Shown: positions 6,698-13,880 of the stretch, piece after piece
Numbering within the stretch: position 1 is the first letter of the stretch
Layout of the letters: the number at the start of each line of letters is the position of its first letter
Origin: Chloroflexota bacterium
Lineage (GTDB): Bacteria > Chloroflexota > Limnocylindria > Limnocylindrales > CSP1-4
Length of the DNA: 14,042 nucleotides
Assembly: GCA_025935655.1 (NCBI GenBank)
Contig: JAICUV010000065.1
Coordinates: forward strand, 1 to 14,042
Direction: 5' to 3'
Translations under genes and position numbers: made by a program
Notes under the pieces: model-generated
What the model saw: only the letters and a program-made list of their open reading frames with translations
Databases searched by the model: none
Told to the model about the DNA's origin: nothing

Positions 6698-7518
6698 GGA
6701 TCGCGCGCACCGAGCTGTATGCCGGGAGGACGTTGCTGCTGGTGCTGATGGCGGCCACCATCCTGCCGTTCATCAGCATCTTCACGACCGCGCTCCACCC
6801 GTCGGGGTCCGTGCCCGTGGGCATCTCGTGGCCCGCGGATCCGCAGTGGGGCAACTTCATCGACGCGTTCAACGTCGCGAACATGAGCGCGCTGCTGTAC
6901 TCGAGCGTGTTCATCGTCATCGGGGTGGTCCCGGTATCCCTCGTCCTGTCGACGATGGCCGGCTTCTCGATCGGGCTGCTGCGGGTGCCGGGCGCAAACT
7001 GGCTCCTGCTGCTGTTCGTGTTCGGCCTGACGCTGCCGTTCGAGGGCATCATCACGCCGCTCTACTTCCTGGCCCGCGAGATGGGGATCCTCAACACGCG
7101 GTTCGCGATCGTGCTGCCCCTGATCGCCCTGTACATGCCATTCGGGGTGTTCTGGATGCGCGCGCACTTCGTGAGCATGCCCAGCGAGATCTCCGAGGCG
7201 GCCCGCCTCGACGGCGCGGGGACGTGGGACCTCTTCTGGCGCGTGCACGTCCCGCTCGCCCGCGCGCCCATCGCGTCGCTGGGGATCCTGATGGCGGTGT
7301 GGGCATGGAACCAGTTCCTGCTCGCCCTGGTCCTCGTGGAGGACCCGAACCAGCGGACGATGGCGGGTGCGCTCGGCGCGTTCCAGGGCCACTACGCGAC
7401 GAACATCCCGCTGCTGTGCGCGGGCACCATCCTCATCCTCGTGCCGACGCTCGTCGTGTTCATCGTGTTCCAGCGCCAGATCACGTCGGCGCTGCTCCAG
7501 GGATCCGTGAAGGGATGA
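6694..7518 (+). CDS. Sugar ABC transporter permease, MalG/UgpE type
   Basis: A 274-residue partner permease. Six hydrophobic helices are visible near 11-34, 69-95, 102-124, 136-157, 193-215 and 239-260. The EAA loop SEAARLDGAGTWDLFWRVHV lies at 167-186. The large periplasmic loop between helices 1 and 2 (HPSGSVPVGISWPADPQWGN) is typical of MalG-type proteins. The ATG overlaps the previous stop (ATGA at 6694-6697). No clear Shine-Dalgarno precedes it, so translation is probably coupled to the upstream permease, which suits equal subunit amounts. Its own stop overlaps the following gene by 4 nt. Confidence 0.95.
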   Translation: MRIARTELYAGRTLLLVLMAATILPFISIFTTALHPSGSVPVGISWPADPQWGNFIDAFNVANMSALLYSSVFIVIGVVPVSLVLSTMAGFSIGLLRVPGANWLLLLFVFGLTLPFEGIITPLYFLAREMGILNTRFAIVLPLIALYMPFGVFWMRAHFVSMPSEISEAARLDGAGTWDLFWRVHVPLARAPIASLGILMAVWAWNQFLLALVLVEDPNQRTMAGALGAFQGHYATNIPLLCAGTILILVPTLVVFIVFQRQITSALLQGSVKG

Positions 7519-8723
7519 CGCTCCCGAGCGTTCGCCCGCCCCAGCCGTCCGAGCCCACGATCCACGGCCTGGTCGAGGACGGGTACGGCCCGGTCCACGA
7601 CGTCTTCGTGGAGAACTTCCGATCGCGGGGGGACGTCGGCGCGGCGTGCACGGTCTACGTCCGCGGTCGCCCGGTCGTCGACCTGTGGGGCGGCATCGCC
7701 GATCGACGGTCCGGCCGGCCCTGGGACAAGGACACCGCGGCCGTGATCTTCTCGTGCTCCAAGGGCCTGCTGGCCATCTGCGTCTACCTGCTCGTCGAGC
7801 GCGGGCTGCTGGAGCTCGACCGGCCGATCGCGACCTGGTGGCCGGGCTTCGCGGTGAACGGCAAGGAAGCCATCACGCTCCGCGACGCGCTGAGCCACCG
7901 CGCGGGGCTGGCCGCGCTCGATGCACGCCTGTCGAAGGCTGACGTGCTCGCCTGGACGCCGGTCGTGCAGGCCATCGAGGCCCAACGGCCCCGGCAGCAG
8001 GCGGGCGCCCGGCACTTCTACCACGCGATGACCTACGGCTGGATCGTGGGCGAGGTCATCCGCTCGGTGACGGGTGTCACGCCCGGGGTCTTCCTGCACG
8101 ACGCGCTGGTGGCGCCGCTCGGGTTGCGGGCCTGGATCGGCCTGCCGGCCGACGCGCGGTCGAGCGTGGCGTGGATGGAGCCCCCGCTGCCCGACGAGGA
8201 CTCGCCGCTGGCGCGCGAGGCGGCGAGGGTGGCGACCGCATCACCGGAGATCGAGCGCAGCCTGACGATGGACGGCGCGTTCGCGTTCCCCGAGCTCGAC
8301 GGCGTCGTGACCTTCAACGACCCCGAGATCCAGGCCGCGGAGATCCCGGCCGCCAACGGGATCGCCACGGCGCGCTCGCTTGCCCGCCTCTACGCCGGGT
8401 GCGTGTCGGCCATCGGCGGCCCGCCGCTGCTCAGTCGCGAGTCCCTCGCCGACGCGCTGGTCGTGCGCGCGGCCGGCCCGCAGCGCTCGGGAATGCCGGA
8501 TGATGGCGCACGTTGGGGCACCGGCTTCCAGCTGGCCTCTCCTCCGACGCAGCCGATGCTCGGGCCCGGGAGCTTCGGCCATGCGGGCGCGGGCGGGCAG
8601 CTCGCCTTCGGCGACGTCGAGCACGAGGTCGGCTTCGCCTATCTCGGCAACCAGATGGGCGGCTTCGGTGACGCGCGTGCCAGCGAGCTGACGGCCGCGC
8701 TCCGTCGCGTTCTGCGCGTCTAG
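7515..8723 (+). CDS. EstB-like serine hydrolase, beta-lactamase (class C) fold
   Basis: A 402-residue member of the beta-lactamase/PBP-fold family whose best-known relatives here are EstB-type carboxylesterases. Seen: the catalytic SxxK as Ser80-Cys-Ser-Lys83, a Tyr motif Y169-H-A in FYHAMTYGWIVGEVIRSVTG, and the C-terminal FGHAGAGG (354-361) replacing the KTG box of true beta-lactamases. The HAG in that box and YHA rather than YxN point to esterase or acyl-transfer activity rather than antibiotic hydrolysis. No signal peptide is apparent, so it is probably cytoplasmic. The ATG overlaps the permease stop by 4 nt, and AAGGG touches the start, so coupling is likely. Placement between importer and phosphorylase suggests it acts on the imported compound, for example removing an acyl group; this is inference. 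Confidence 0.9.
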   Translation: MTLPSVRPPQPSEPTIHGLVEDGYGPVHDVFVENFRSRGDVGAACTVYVRGRPVVDLWGGIADRRSGRPWDKDTAAVIFSCSKGLLAICVYLLVERGLLELDRPIATWWPGFAVNGKEAITLRDALSHRAGLAALDARLSKADVLAWTPVVQAIEAQRPRQQAGARHFYHAMTYGWIVGEVIRSVTGVTPGVFLHDALVAPLGLRAWIGLPADARSSVAWMEPPLPDEDSPLAREAARVATASPEIERSLTMDGAFAFPELDGVVTFNDPEIQAAEIPAANGIATARSLARLYAGCVSAIGGPPLLSRESLADALVVRAAGPQRSGMPDDGARWGTGFQLASPPTQPMLGPGSFGHAGAGGQLAFGDVEHEVGFAYLGNQMGGFGDARASELTAALRRVLRV

Positions 8724-8745
8724 GGCAGGAAGGAGCCTTCGCGAC

Positions 8746-10215
8746 ATGTCAGCCCGCGGCGTCTCGCCGCGACCCCAGCTGCTCACGTACCCCGACTCAC
8801 TCGGCGGCGACCTGCGGGCACTCGGCGACCTGCTCGACGGGCCGCTCGACGGCCTGTTCCACGGCGTCCACGTCCTCCCGCCCTTCCCCTCCTCGGGTGA
8901 TCGCGGGTTCGCGCCGCTGACCCACTTCGAGATCGATCCGCGGGTGGGCACCTGGGAGGATCTCGAACGCCTCGCGGTGCGACACGACGTGCTGCTCGAC
9001 CTGATGATCAACCACCTCTCCCGCCGCAGCCCCGAGTTCCGTGACTTCGAGCGCAGGGGCCGCGGGTCGCCCTCCGCGGACCTGTTCATCACGCTCGACA
9101 AGGTCTGGCCGGACGGTGATCCGCCGGCGGCCGACGTGGCGCGCATCTTCCTGCGCAAGCCCAACGCGCCGTTCTCGAGCGTGCACATCGAGGCGACCGG
9201 CGAGACGGAACGCGTGTGGACATCGTTCGGCACGGAGGACTGGTCGGAGCAGATCGACCTGGACGTCATGTCGCCGACCACGCGTGCGCTGATCCGCCGC
9301 TGGCTCGCCGCCTTCGCGGAGCACGGAGTCCGGATCGTCCGCCTGGACGCCGTCGGCTACGTGATCAAGCAGCCGGGGACGTCCTGCTTCATGGTCGAGC
9401 CCGCCATCTACGACTTCCTGGGCTGGGTCACCGGCGTCGCCGCGGAGCACGGGCTCGTCGTGCTGCCGGAGGTCCACGACCGCTACCCGACCCACCAGCG
9501 CCTGGCGGAGCACGGCTTCTGGACCTACGACTTCGTGCTGCCGGGGCTGGTCCTCCATGCCCTCGAGACGGGGGAGGCTCGCCGGCTGGCCGCCCATCTC
9601 GCCGCGTCGCCGGCGCGCCAGTTCACGACCCTCGACTGCCACGACGGCATCCCGGTCTGGCCGGACCTGGACGGCATCCTGGAGCCACGGGAGATGCGCC
9701 ACCTCGCCGAGCTCGTGGAGAGACGCGGCGGCAACGTCAACCGGATCCTGTCGGACGCGCACGCCGACGAGGTGGACGTGCACCAGCTCAACTGCACGTA
9801 CCGGTCGGCGCTGGGCGACGACGACGAGCGGTACCTCGCCGCCCGGGCGATCCAGCTGTTCGCCAGGGGCGTGCCGCAGGTCTACTACGTGGGGCTGCTC
9901 GCGGGCCTGAACGACCTGGCGTCGGTGGAACGGTCCGGCGAGGGACGGGCCGTCAACCGGCACGACTACACGCGTGACGAGATCGACGAGGCGCTCGACA
10001 CCTCGGTCGTCCGGCGACTCCTCGACCTGGTCCGCCTGCGCAACACGCACCCGGCCTTCGACGGGACGCTGCAGGTGGACGCGGGTCCCGGCGGCGCGCT
10101 GCGCCTCACCTGGGAGCACGAGGGGGCGTCGTGCGCGCTCGCGGTGGATCTCGTCCGTGGAACCTTCTCGATCTCGGACCGACTGCCCGTGGGCGGGAGC
10201 GCCGACGGCGCGTGA
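8746..10215 (+). CDS. GH13_18 glucoside phosphorylase (sucrose phosphorylase family)
   Basis: A 489-residue GH13 enzyme close in length and motifs to sucrose phosphorylases. These split an alpha-glucoside with inorganic phosphate to alpha-glucose-1-phosphate with retention. Seen: LLTYPDSLGGDL at 12-23, HVLPPFPSSGDRGFAPLT at 42-59, the nucleophile Asp201 in RLDAVGYVIKQPGTSCF, the acid/base Glu242 in LPEVHDRY, and Asp300 in TTLDCHDGI. QLNCTYRSAL (347-356) and GRAVNRHDYT (400-409) complete the acceptor region. The subfamily also includes sucrose-6F-phosphate, glucosylglycerate and glucosylglycerol phosphorylases. The acceptor loop reads D344-V-H-Q347, with His where the Bifidobacterium enzyme has Tyr, and an Arg-Lys pair at 137-138. 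Plain sucrose is therefore not certain. GGAG lies 10 nt before the ATG; the gap from the esterase gene is 22 nt, and it is the last gene of the operon. Confidence 0.9.
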   Translation: MSARGVSPRPQLLTYPDSLGGDLRALGDLLDGPLDGLFHGVHVLPPFPSSGDRGFAPLTHFEIDPRVGTWEDLERLAVRHDVLLDLMINHLSRRSPEFRDFERRGRGSPSADLFITLDKVWPDGDPPAADVARIFLRKPNAPFSSVHIEATGETERVWTSFGTEDWSEQIDLDVMSPTTRALIRRWLAAFAEHGVRIVRLDAVGYVIKQPGTSCFMVEPAIYDFLGWVTGVAAEHGLVVLPEVHDRYPTHQRLAEHGFWTYDFVLPGLVLHALETGEARRLAAHLAASPARQFTTLDCHDGIPVWPDLDGILEPREMRHLAELVERRGGNVNRILSDAHADEVDVHQLNCTYRSALGDDDERYLAARAIQLFARGVPQVYYVGLLAGLNDLASVERSGEGRAVNRHDYTRDEIDEALDTSVVRRLLDLVRLRNTHPAFDGTLQVDAGPGGALRLTWEHEGASCALAVDLVRGTFSISDRLPVGGSADGA

Positions 10216-10244
10216 GGGCGCGTGCGGGGCGCCACCGCCGATCG

Positions 10245-10259
10245 CCCGGCGTCGCCGGG
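10245..10259 (+). terminator. Possible short hairpin after the sugar operon
   Basis: CCCGGC and GCCGGG pair around a 3-nt loop (GTC) 29 nt after the phosphorylase stop. The stem is GC-rich but short and has no T-run, so termination is only possible, not shown. The rest of 10216-10420 holds no gene. It contains TATCAC at 10317-10322 as a weak -10 candidate for the protease gene, with no matching -35. Confidence 0.3.
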
Positions 10260-10420
10260 ACCCGGACCTTCACGCGAGGCTGCGGTCCGGATAAGGAATC
10301 GCAAGGCGGCGCCGACTATCACCAAACCCTCTGGAACGTCCGCGAGCGTGGATACGAGAGAGCCCGTGCTCATTCGTGCCGACGGGTGTCGGCGCACCGG
10401 GCGAGAGGACATCCCACGCC

Positions 10421-12055
10421 ATGCAGGACCCCCATAACGCGCCGTCGAGCGCGCCGCAGCCGCCGGCCGCGCCGGCCACCACGCCCGCCCAGCCAGATTC
10501 GCTGACCGAGCCGTTCGTCCCGTCCTTCGCCCCGCCGGTCGCGCCGTCGCCGCCGACGTGGAGCCAGCCGACGTACGGTGCGCCGCAGCCCCCCGTCGCC
10601 GCCTCGCGGCCCGTGTTCGGTGCGCCGCAGTCCACCTTCGCGCCGCCCGAGCCCGTGGCCCCGGCGCCGAAGGCCCGGGCGGCGCGCCGCCCGGCCGGGA
10701 CCGGCATGGTCGTCGCGGCCATCCTCGCCACCGCGGTCATCGCGTCGGGTGGCACCGCCGTCGCCCTCACGGCAGCCGGCGTCGGCCACACCGCCGCGAC
10801 GCAGCCGCCCTTCACGCCGACGGCCGCCGGCTCCGGCGTCCAGCCTTCCCAGGCCCCGGGCGCGAACGGAGCGCAGCCCCCGGCCGCCAACGTCCAGGCG
10901 ACGCCGCCGGCCACGACCGGCACCAACGGCCAGGTTCCCGCACCGACCGTCGCCCCGCTCGCACCGGGTGCGCAGGCGAACGTCGTCGACATCGTCAAGG
11001 CGGTCAGCCCGGCGGTCGTCACCATCGTCGCCGACGGCGTCACGGAGACCGACCCCGCCACCGGCATGTCGGGCACCGGCACGGCCACCGGCTCGGGCGT
11101 CATCTTCGACGCGAACGGCCTCATCCTGACCAACCATCACGTCGTCGCCGGCAACCCGTCCAAGCTGACGGTCAACCTCAAGGACGGCCGCTCGTTCGAT
11201 GCCACGGTCTACGGCGTGGACACGCTCACCGACCTCGCGATCGTGAAGGTCGACGCGACCGGCCTGCCCACCGCACCGATCGGCGACTCGTCCACGATCC
11301 AGGTCGGCCAGCAGGCGATCGCGATCGGCAGCCCCCTTGGCCAGTTCACCGACTCCGTCACGAGCGGGATCATCTCGGCCGTCGGCCGGAGCATCCCTGT
11401 CGACCAGACCACCGTCCTGTCCAACCTCATCCAGACCGACACCGCGATCAATCCCGGGAACAGCGGCGGCCCGCTGCTCGACCCCACGGGCTCGGTCATC
11501 GGGATCAACACCGCGGTCGCCGGCAACAGCCAGGGCATCGGCTTCGCGATCCCGATCAACATCGCCCGTCCGCTGCTCGCCCAGGCGTCCGCCGGGCAGG
11601 CCCTGGCCCGCCCGTGGCTGGGCATCCGGTTCCTGACCATCGACCCGACGGTCAAGTCCGAGGCCGGCCTGGCGACGGACAACGGCGCCTGGATCCCCAC
11701 CGCCCAGGCGCTCGCCGGCCAGGGCTCCGGCGGCACCGGCTCGGGCGTGGGCCCGGTCGATCCGAACGACCCGAATGCCGTCCCCGCGTTCCCGGACCCC
11801 AACGCGCTCGGCCAGGGCGGAGCGGCGACCGGCGCCGAAGACTCGGTCGTCGCCGGCGGTCCTGCGGCGCTGGCCGGCCTGCAGGCCGGCGACATCATCA
11901 CGGCGGTGAACGGCACGGCGCTTGACGCCTCACATCCGCTCGACCTCGTGATGAGCCAGCACTCGCCCGGCGACACCGTCACGCTCGACGTCCTCCGGGA
12001 CGGCCAGACCGTCCAGGTCCAGGTCACGCTGGGAACGCGACCCGCAATCTCGTAA
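10421..12055 (+). CDS. Membrane-anchored HtrA/DegP-type serine protease with split PDZ domain
   Basis: A 544-residue S1C protease. Residues 1-90 are proline/alanine-rich, with two copies of a YGAPQ/FGAPQ motif. One membrane helix at about 94-118 is followed by a second low-complexity linker to about 185, so the protease domain should face outside. The triad is complete: His240 (LTNHHVV), Asp271 (LTDLAIVKV) and Ser348 (NPGNSGGP). The PDZ begins at RPWLGIRF (397) and ends near the C-terminus, with SVVAGGPAALAGLQAGDII at 475-493. It is interrupted by a Gly/Asp/Pro/Asn-rich insert at about 431-474. The preferred ATG at 10421 has AGAGG 12 nt upstream; an in-frame start at 10376 adds 15 residues. 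Family role: degradation or quality control of envelope proteins. It stands alone, closed by a strong hairpin. Confidence 0.93.
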   Translation: MQDPHNAPSSAPQPPAAPATTPAQPDSLTEPFVPSFAPPVAPSPPTWSQPTYGAPQPPVAASRPVFGAPQSTFAPPEPVAPAPKARAARRPAGTGMVVAAILATAVIASGGTAVALTAAGVGHTAATQPPFTPTAAGSGVQPSQAPGANGAQPPAANVQATPPATTGTNGQVPAPTVAPLAPGAQANVVDIVKAVSPAVVTIVADGVTETDPATGMSGTGTATGSGVIFDANGLILTNHHVVAGNPSKLTVNLKDGRSFDATVYGVDTLTDLAIVKVDATGLPTAPIGDSSTIQVGQQAIAIGSPLGQFTDSVTSGIISAVGRSIPVDQTTVLSNLIQTDTAINPGNSGGPLLDPTGSVIGINTAVAGNSQGIGFAIPINIARPLLAQASAGQALARPWLGIRFLTIDPTVKSEAGLATDNGAWIPTAQALAGQGSGGTGSGVGPVDPNDPNAVPAFPDPNALGQGGAATGAEDSVVAGGPAALAGLQAGDIITAVNGTALDASHPLDLVMSQHSPGDTVTLDVLRDGQTVQVQVTLGTRPAIS

Positions 12056-12071
12056 CCGCGCGCCTGCCAGC

Positions 12072-12101
12072 AACGAGGGCCGGATTTCCCCGGCCCTCGT
12101 T
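12072..12101 (+). terminator. Strong hairpin terminator after the HtrA gene
   Basis: AACGAGGGCCGG (12072-12083) and CCGGCCCTCGTT (12090-12101) pair perfectly over 12 bp around a 6-nt loop ATTTCC. It starts 16 nt after the protease stop. The following bases (CGATTCC) do not form a proper T-run, so it may act with Rho or serve as 3'-end protection. Confidence 0.75.
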
Positions 12102-12123
12102 CGATTCCGGCCGGACGTGCGCG

Positions 12124-12129
12124 TATGCT
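12124..12129 (+). promoter_or_regulatory. Candidate -10 box for the unknown gene/yaaA pair
   Basis: TATGCT fits TANNNT and lies between the HtrA terminator and the ATG at 12166, so a transcript would have a leader of about 30 nt. TTCGAT at 12100-12105 is a poor -35 with 18-nt spacing. Confidence 0.4.
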
Positions 12130-12165
12130 CGGCCATCACCAGCAGACGCGAGGAACGGGCGGACG

Positions 12166-12990
12166 ATGCCGACCGACGGTGGAGACGGGACTGACAGCGG
12201 ACGGGCCCTCGATGGCGTCGTGCGCGACGCGCTGGCGGGGCTGACCGGCGCGGCGCCCGGTGACCTCGATGCCGTCGATGCGCGCTCGCTCGGGATGGGC
12301 ATCCGGCTCGGACTCGAGCGGCCCGACCGGGCGCGCGAGGTGCTCGGGGCGCTTGACGACGCGGCTCGGGGCGCCAGGGACGCGCCGGCCGGAGTGGCGG
12401 ACGCCTCGGATGGCCTCGATGGCGCCGCGACCCCCTCGATCCCCGTCGCCTCCTCGCTGCTCGCGAGGGCGGCGGCCATCCGGCCGTCCGACTGGGAGAC
12501 CGTGGGGCCGGACGTGGTGTTCGGGTGGGTGGCCCGGCTCACGGCGGCGCAGATCCTGCATCTCGGCCGGGTCGTGGGCGACATGCTCGCGGCCGGTGCC
12601 TCGACGAACGTCGAGCTCGGCTTCGGCTTCGTCTGGACGGACGGCGTCCGGATCCCCCGACCCGAGCTCGACGTGATGCTGCAGGAGTTCACGGAGCTGG
12701 AGATCACCGTCGGCGGCATCCTGGACGGGAACGACTACCGCACGGCCGCCCAGCCAACCCGGGGCGGCCTGGCGTCGTGGTTCGGAGACTGGATCCCGCG
12801 GGCGCGGCCCGGCGAATCGCAGGCCGCCGCCGCCGTGGAGCGCAAGGGGGTGCCGGCTCGGCGCGGGCTCGTCGCGCTGTGGAACGTGTGGATCGCGATG
12901 CGCTACCGCCGGCTCATCCCGCCGCCGACGTTCGAGCTGCTCGTGCAGCCATGGGTGACCGCCATCGGGCCGCTCCCGGACCCGACATGA
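12166..12990 (+). CDS. Protein of unknown function
   Basis: I do not recognise this 274-residue protein. The reading frame has strong G/C third-position bias, a GAGGAA site 10 nt before its ATG, and follows a terminator and a -10 box, so it looks real. Residues 1-110 are acidic and rich in Asp, Ala and Gly, with low-complexity stretches (GARDAPAGVADASDGLDGAA). Residues 110-200 look globular: RPSDWETVGPDVVFGWVARL, LHLGRVVGDMLAAG, and VELGFGFVWTDGVRIPRPELD. A basic, Trp-rich C-terminal part follows, with WFGDWIPRAR and LWNVWIAMRYRRL. No signal peptide or clear membrane helix is visible. The yaaA gene starts 37 nt downstream, so the two probably share an mRNA; a stress-related role is a guess. 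Confidence 0.75.
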   Translation: MPTDGGDGTDSGRALDGVVRDALAGLTGAAPGDLDAVDARSLGMGIRLGLERPDRAREVLGALDDAARGARDAPAGVADASDGLDGAATPSIPVASSLLARAAAIRPSDWETVGPDVVFGWVARLTAAQILHLGRVVGDMLAAGASTNVELGFGFVWTDGVRIPRPELDVMLQEFTELEITVGGILDGNDYRTAAQPTRGGLASWFGDWIPRARPGESQAAAAVERKGVPARRGLVALWNVWIAMRYRRLIPPPTFELLVQPWVTAIGPLPDPT

Positions 12991-13027
12991 GGCCGCGGGG
13001 GCTGCCTCGCACCGGTGGAGCGACCGC

Positions 13028-13804
13028 GTGCTGATCGTGCTGCCGCCATCGGAATCGAAGCGCCGGCCACCGGACGACGGGGTGCCCGTCGTCCTCGACG
13101 AGCTCTCGTTCCCGTGCCTCGCCGCCACCCGGGTCCGGCTCCTCGACGCGCTCGTCGCGACGGCCGCGGCCCCGGACGCGTTCCGCCGGCTGCACGTCCG
13201 GCCGTCCATGGCCGACGAGGTGGCCCGCGACACCAGGATCCTCGAGCTGCCCACCCGGCCGGCGCTCGAGACGTACAGCGGCCCGCTCCATCTCGGCCTC
13301 GATGCGGCGACGCTGACGCCCGGGGCGGCGGCGCGGGCGAGGGACGGGCTCGTCGTGACCTCGGCGCTGTGGGGCGTCCTGCGCCCGGCGGACCGGATCC
13401 CGCCGTACCGGCTCCACCTCGGCTCGCACCTCGTGGGCGTCGGCCGCCTCGACCACGTGTGGCGGGCGCTCGTCCCGGGGGTGCTCGCGGAGGCGGCCGG
13501 GCCCGACGGCGTCGTGTTCGACCTTCGCTCGTCACCGTTCCAGGGCATCGGCGTGCCCGCTGGGCTCGGCGAGCGCACGGTGACGGTCCGCGTCCCGCAG
13601 GCGGGGTTCGGTGGAGCGCGGATCGGCGACGTGATCGCCAAGCGCGTGCGAGGCCAGGCGGCACGACACGTGCTGGAGTCGGGCGAGCGCATCGACCACC
13701 CCGGCGCGCTCGCCGGCGTGCTCGGCGAGCGCTGGCCGGTGGACCTGACGCCGCCGGGGCGCTCGGGCGGCACGTGGACGCTGGTGCTGTTCGCGACCGC
13801 GTGA
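13028..13804 (+). CDS. yaaA: YaaA (DUF328/UPF0246) peroxide-stress protein
   Basis: A 258-residue YaaA-family protein, the same length as the Escherichia coli member. E. coli YaaA lowers free iron and DNA damage under hydrogen peroxide stress, and the family fold binds DNA; the biochemical mechanism is not settled. Seen: the start MLIVLPPSESKR, the ETYSGPL segment (81-87; YTG/YSG in relatives), TSALWGVLRPADRIPPYRL at 111-129, which is the family hallmark, and VFDLRSSPFQG (163-173). The GTG start at 13028 has GGAG 7 nt upstream and gives the family-standard N-terminus. It follows the unknown gene by 37 nt and precedes a transaldolase-type gene by 76 nt. It is predicted cytoplasmic. It belongs to the variant beginning PPSE rather than SPAK. 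Confidence 0.93.
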   Translation: MLIVLPPSESKRRPPDDGVPVVLDELSFPCLAATRVRLLDALVATAAAPDAFRRLHVRPSMADEVARDTRILELPTRPALETYSGPLHLGLDAATLTPGAAARARDGLVVTSALWGVLRPADRIPPYRLHLGSHLVGVGRLDHVWRALVPGVLAEAAGPDGVVFDLRSSPFQGIGVPAGLGERTVTVRVPQAGFGGARIGDVIAKRVRGQAARHVLESGERIDHPGALAGVLGERWPVDLTPPGRSGGTWTLVLFATA

Positions 13805-13880
13805 CGCGGCGGCGAAACCGGACGGCGCCGCAGGGCGGATACCCATGTGGGAGTGAGACGGGGGCTGGAAGGACGAGACG

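Noticed and set aside
7515..8723. Antibiotic-resistance beta-lactamase
   Set aside because: The C-terminal box is HAG rather than KTG, the Tyr motif is YHA rather than YxN, and no export signal is seen. EstB-type hydrolase fits better.
8797..10119. 440-codon minus-strand open frame
   Set aside because: It is fully antisense to the GH13_18 phosphorylase, whose catalytic motifs are intact; there is no domain and no plausible start context.
10333..10356. GGAAC followed by GATACG, resembling an ECF sigma promoter before the protease gene
   Set aside because: Only 13 nt separate the two elements, shorter than the usual spacing, and the -10 part is weak. The idea is attractive for a stress protease but not supported.
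12136..13773. 545-codon minus-strand open frame spanning two genes
   Set aside because: It crosses the unknown gene and yaaA, has a composition rich in Arg, Ser and Pro with no domain, and opposes a clear YaaA protein. It is an antisense shadow caused by GC bias.
13797..13809. CCGCG-TGA-CGCGG palindrome across the yaaA stop codon, considered as a terminator
   Set aside because: The stem is 5 bp with no T-run, and such palindromes are common at this GC content.
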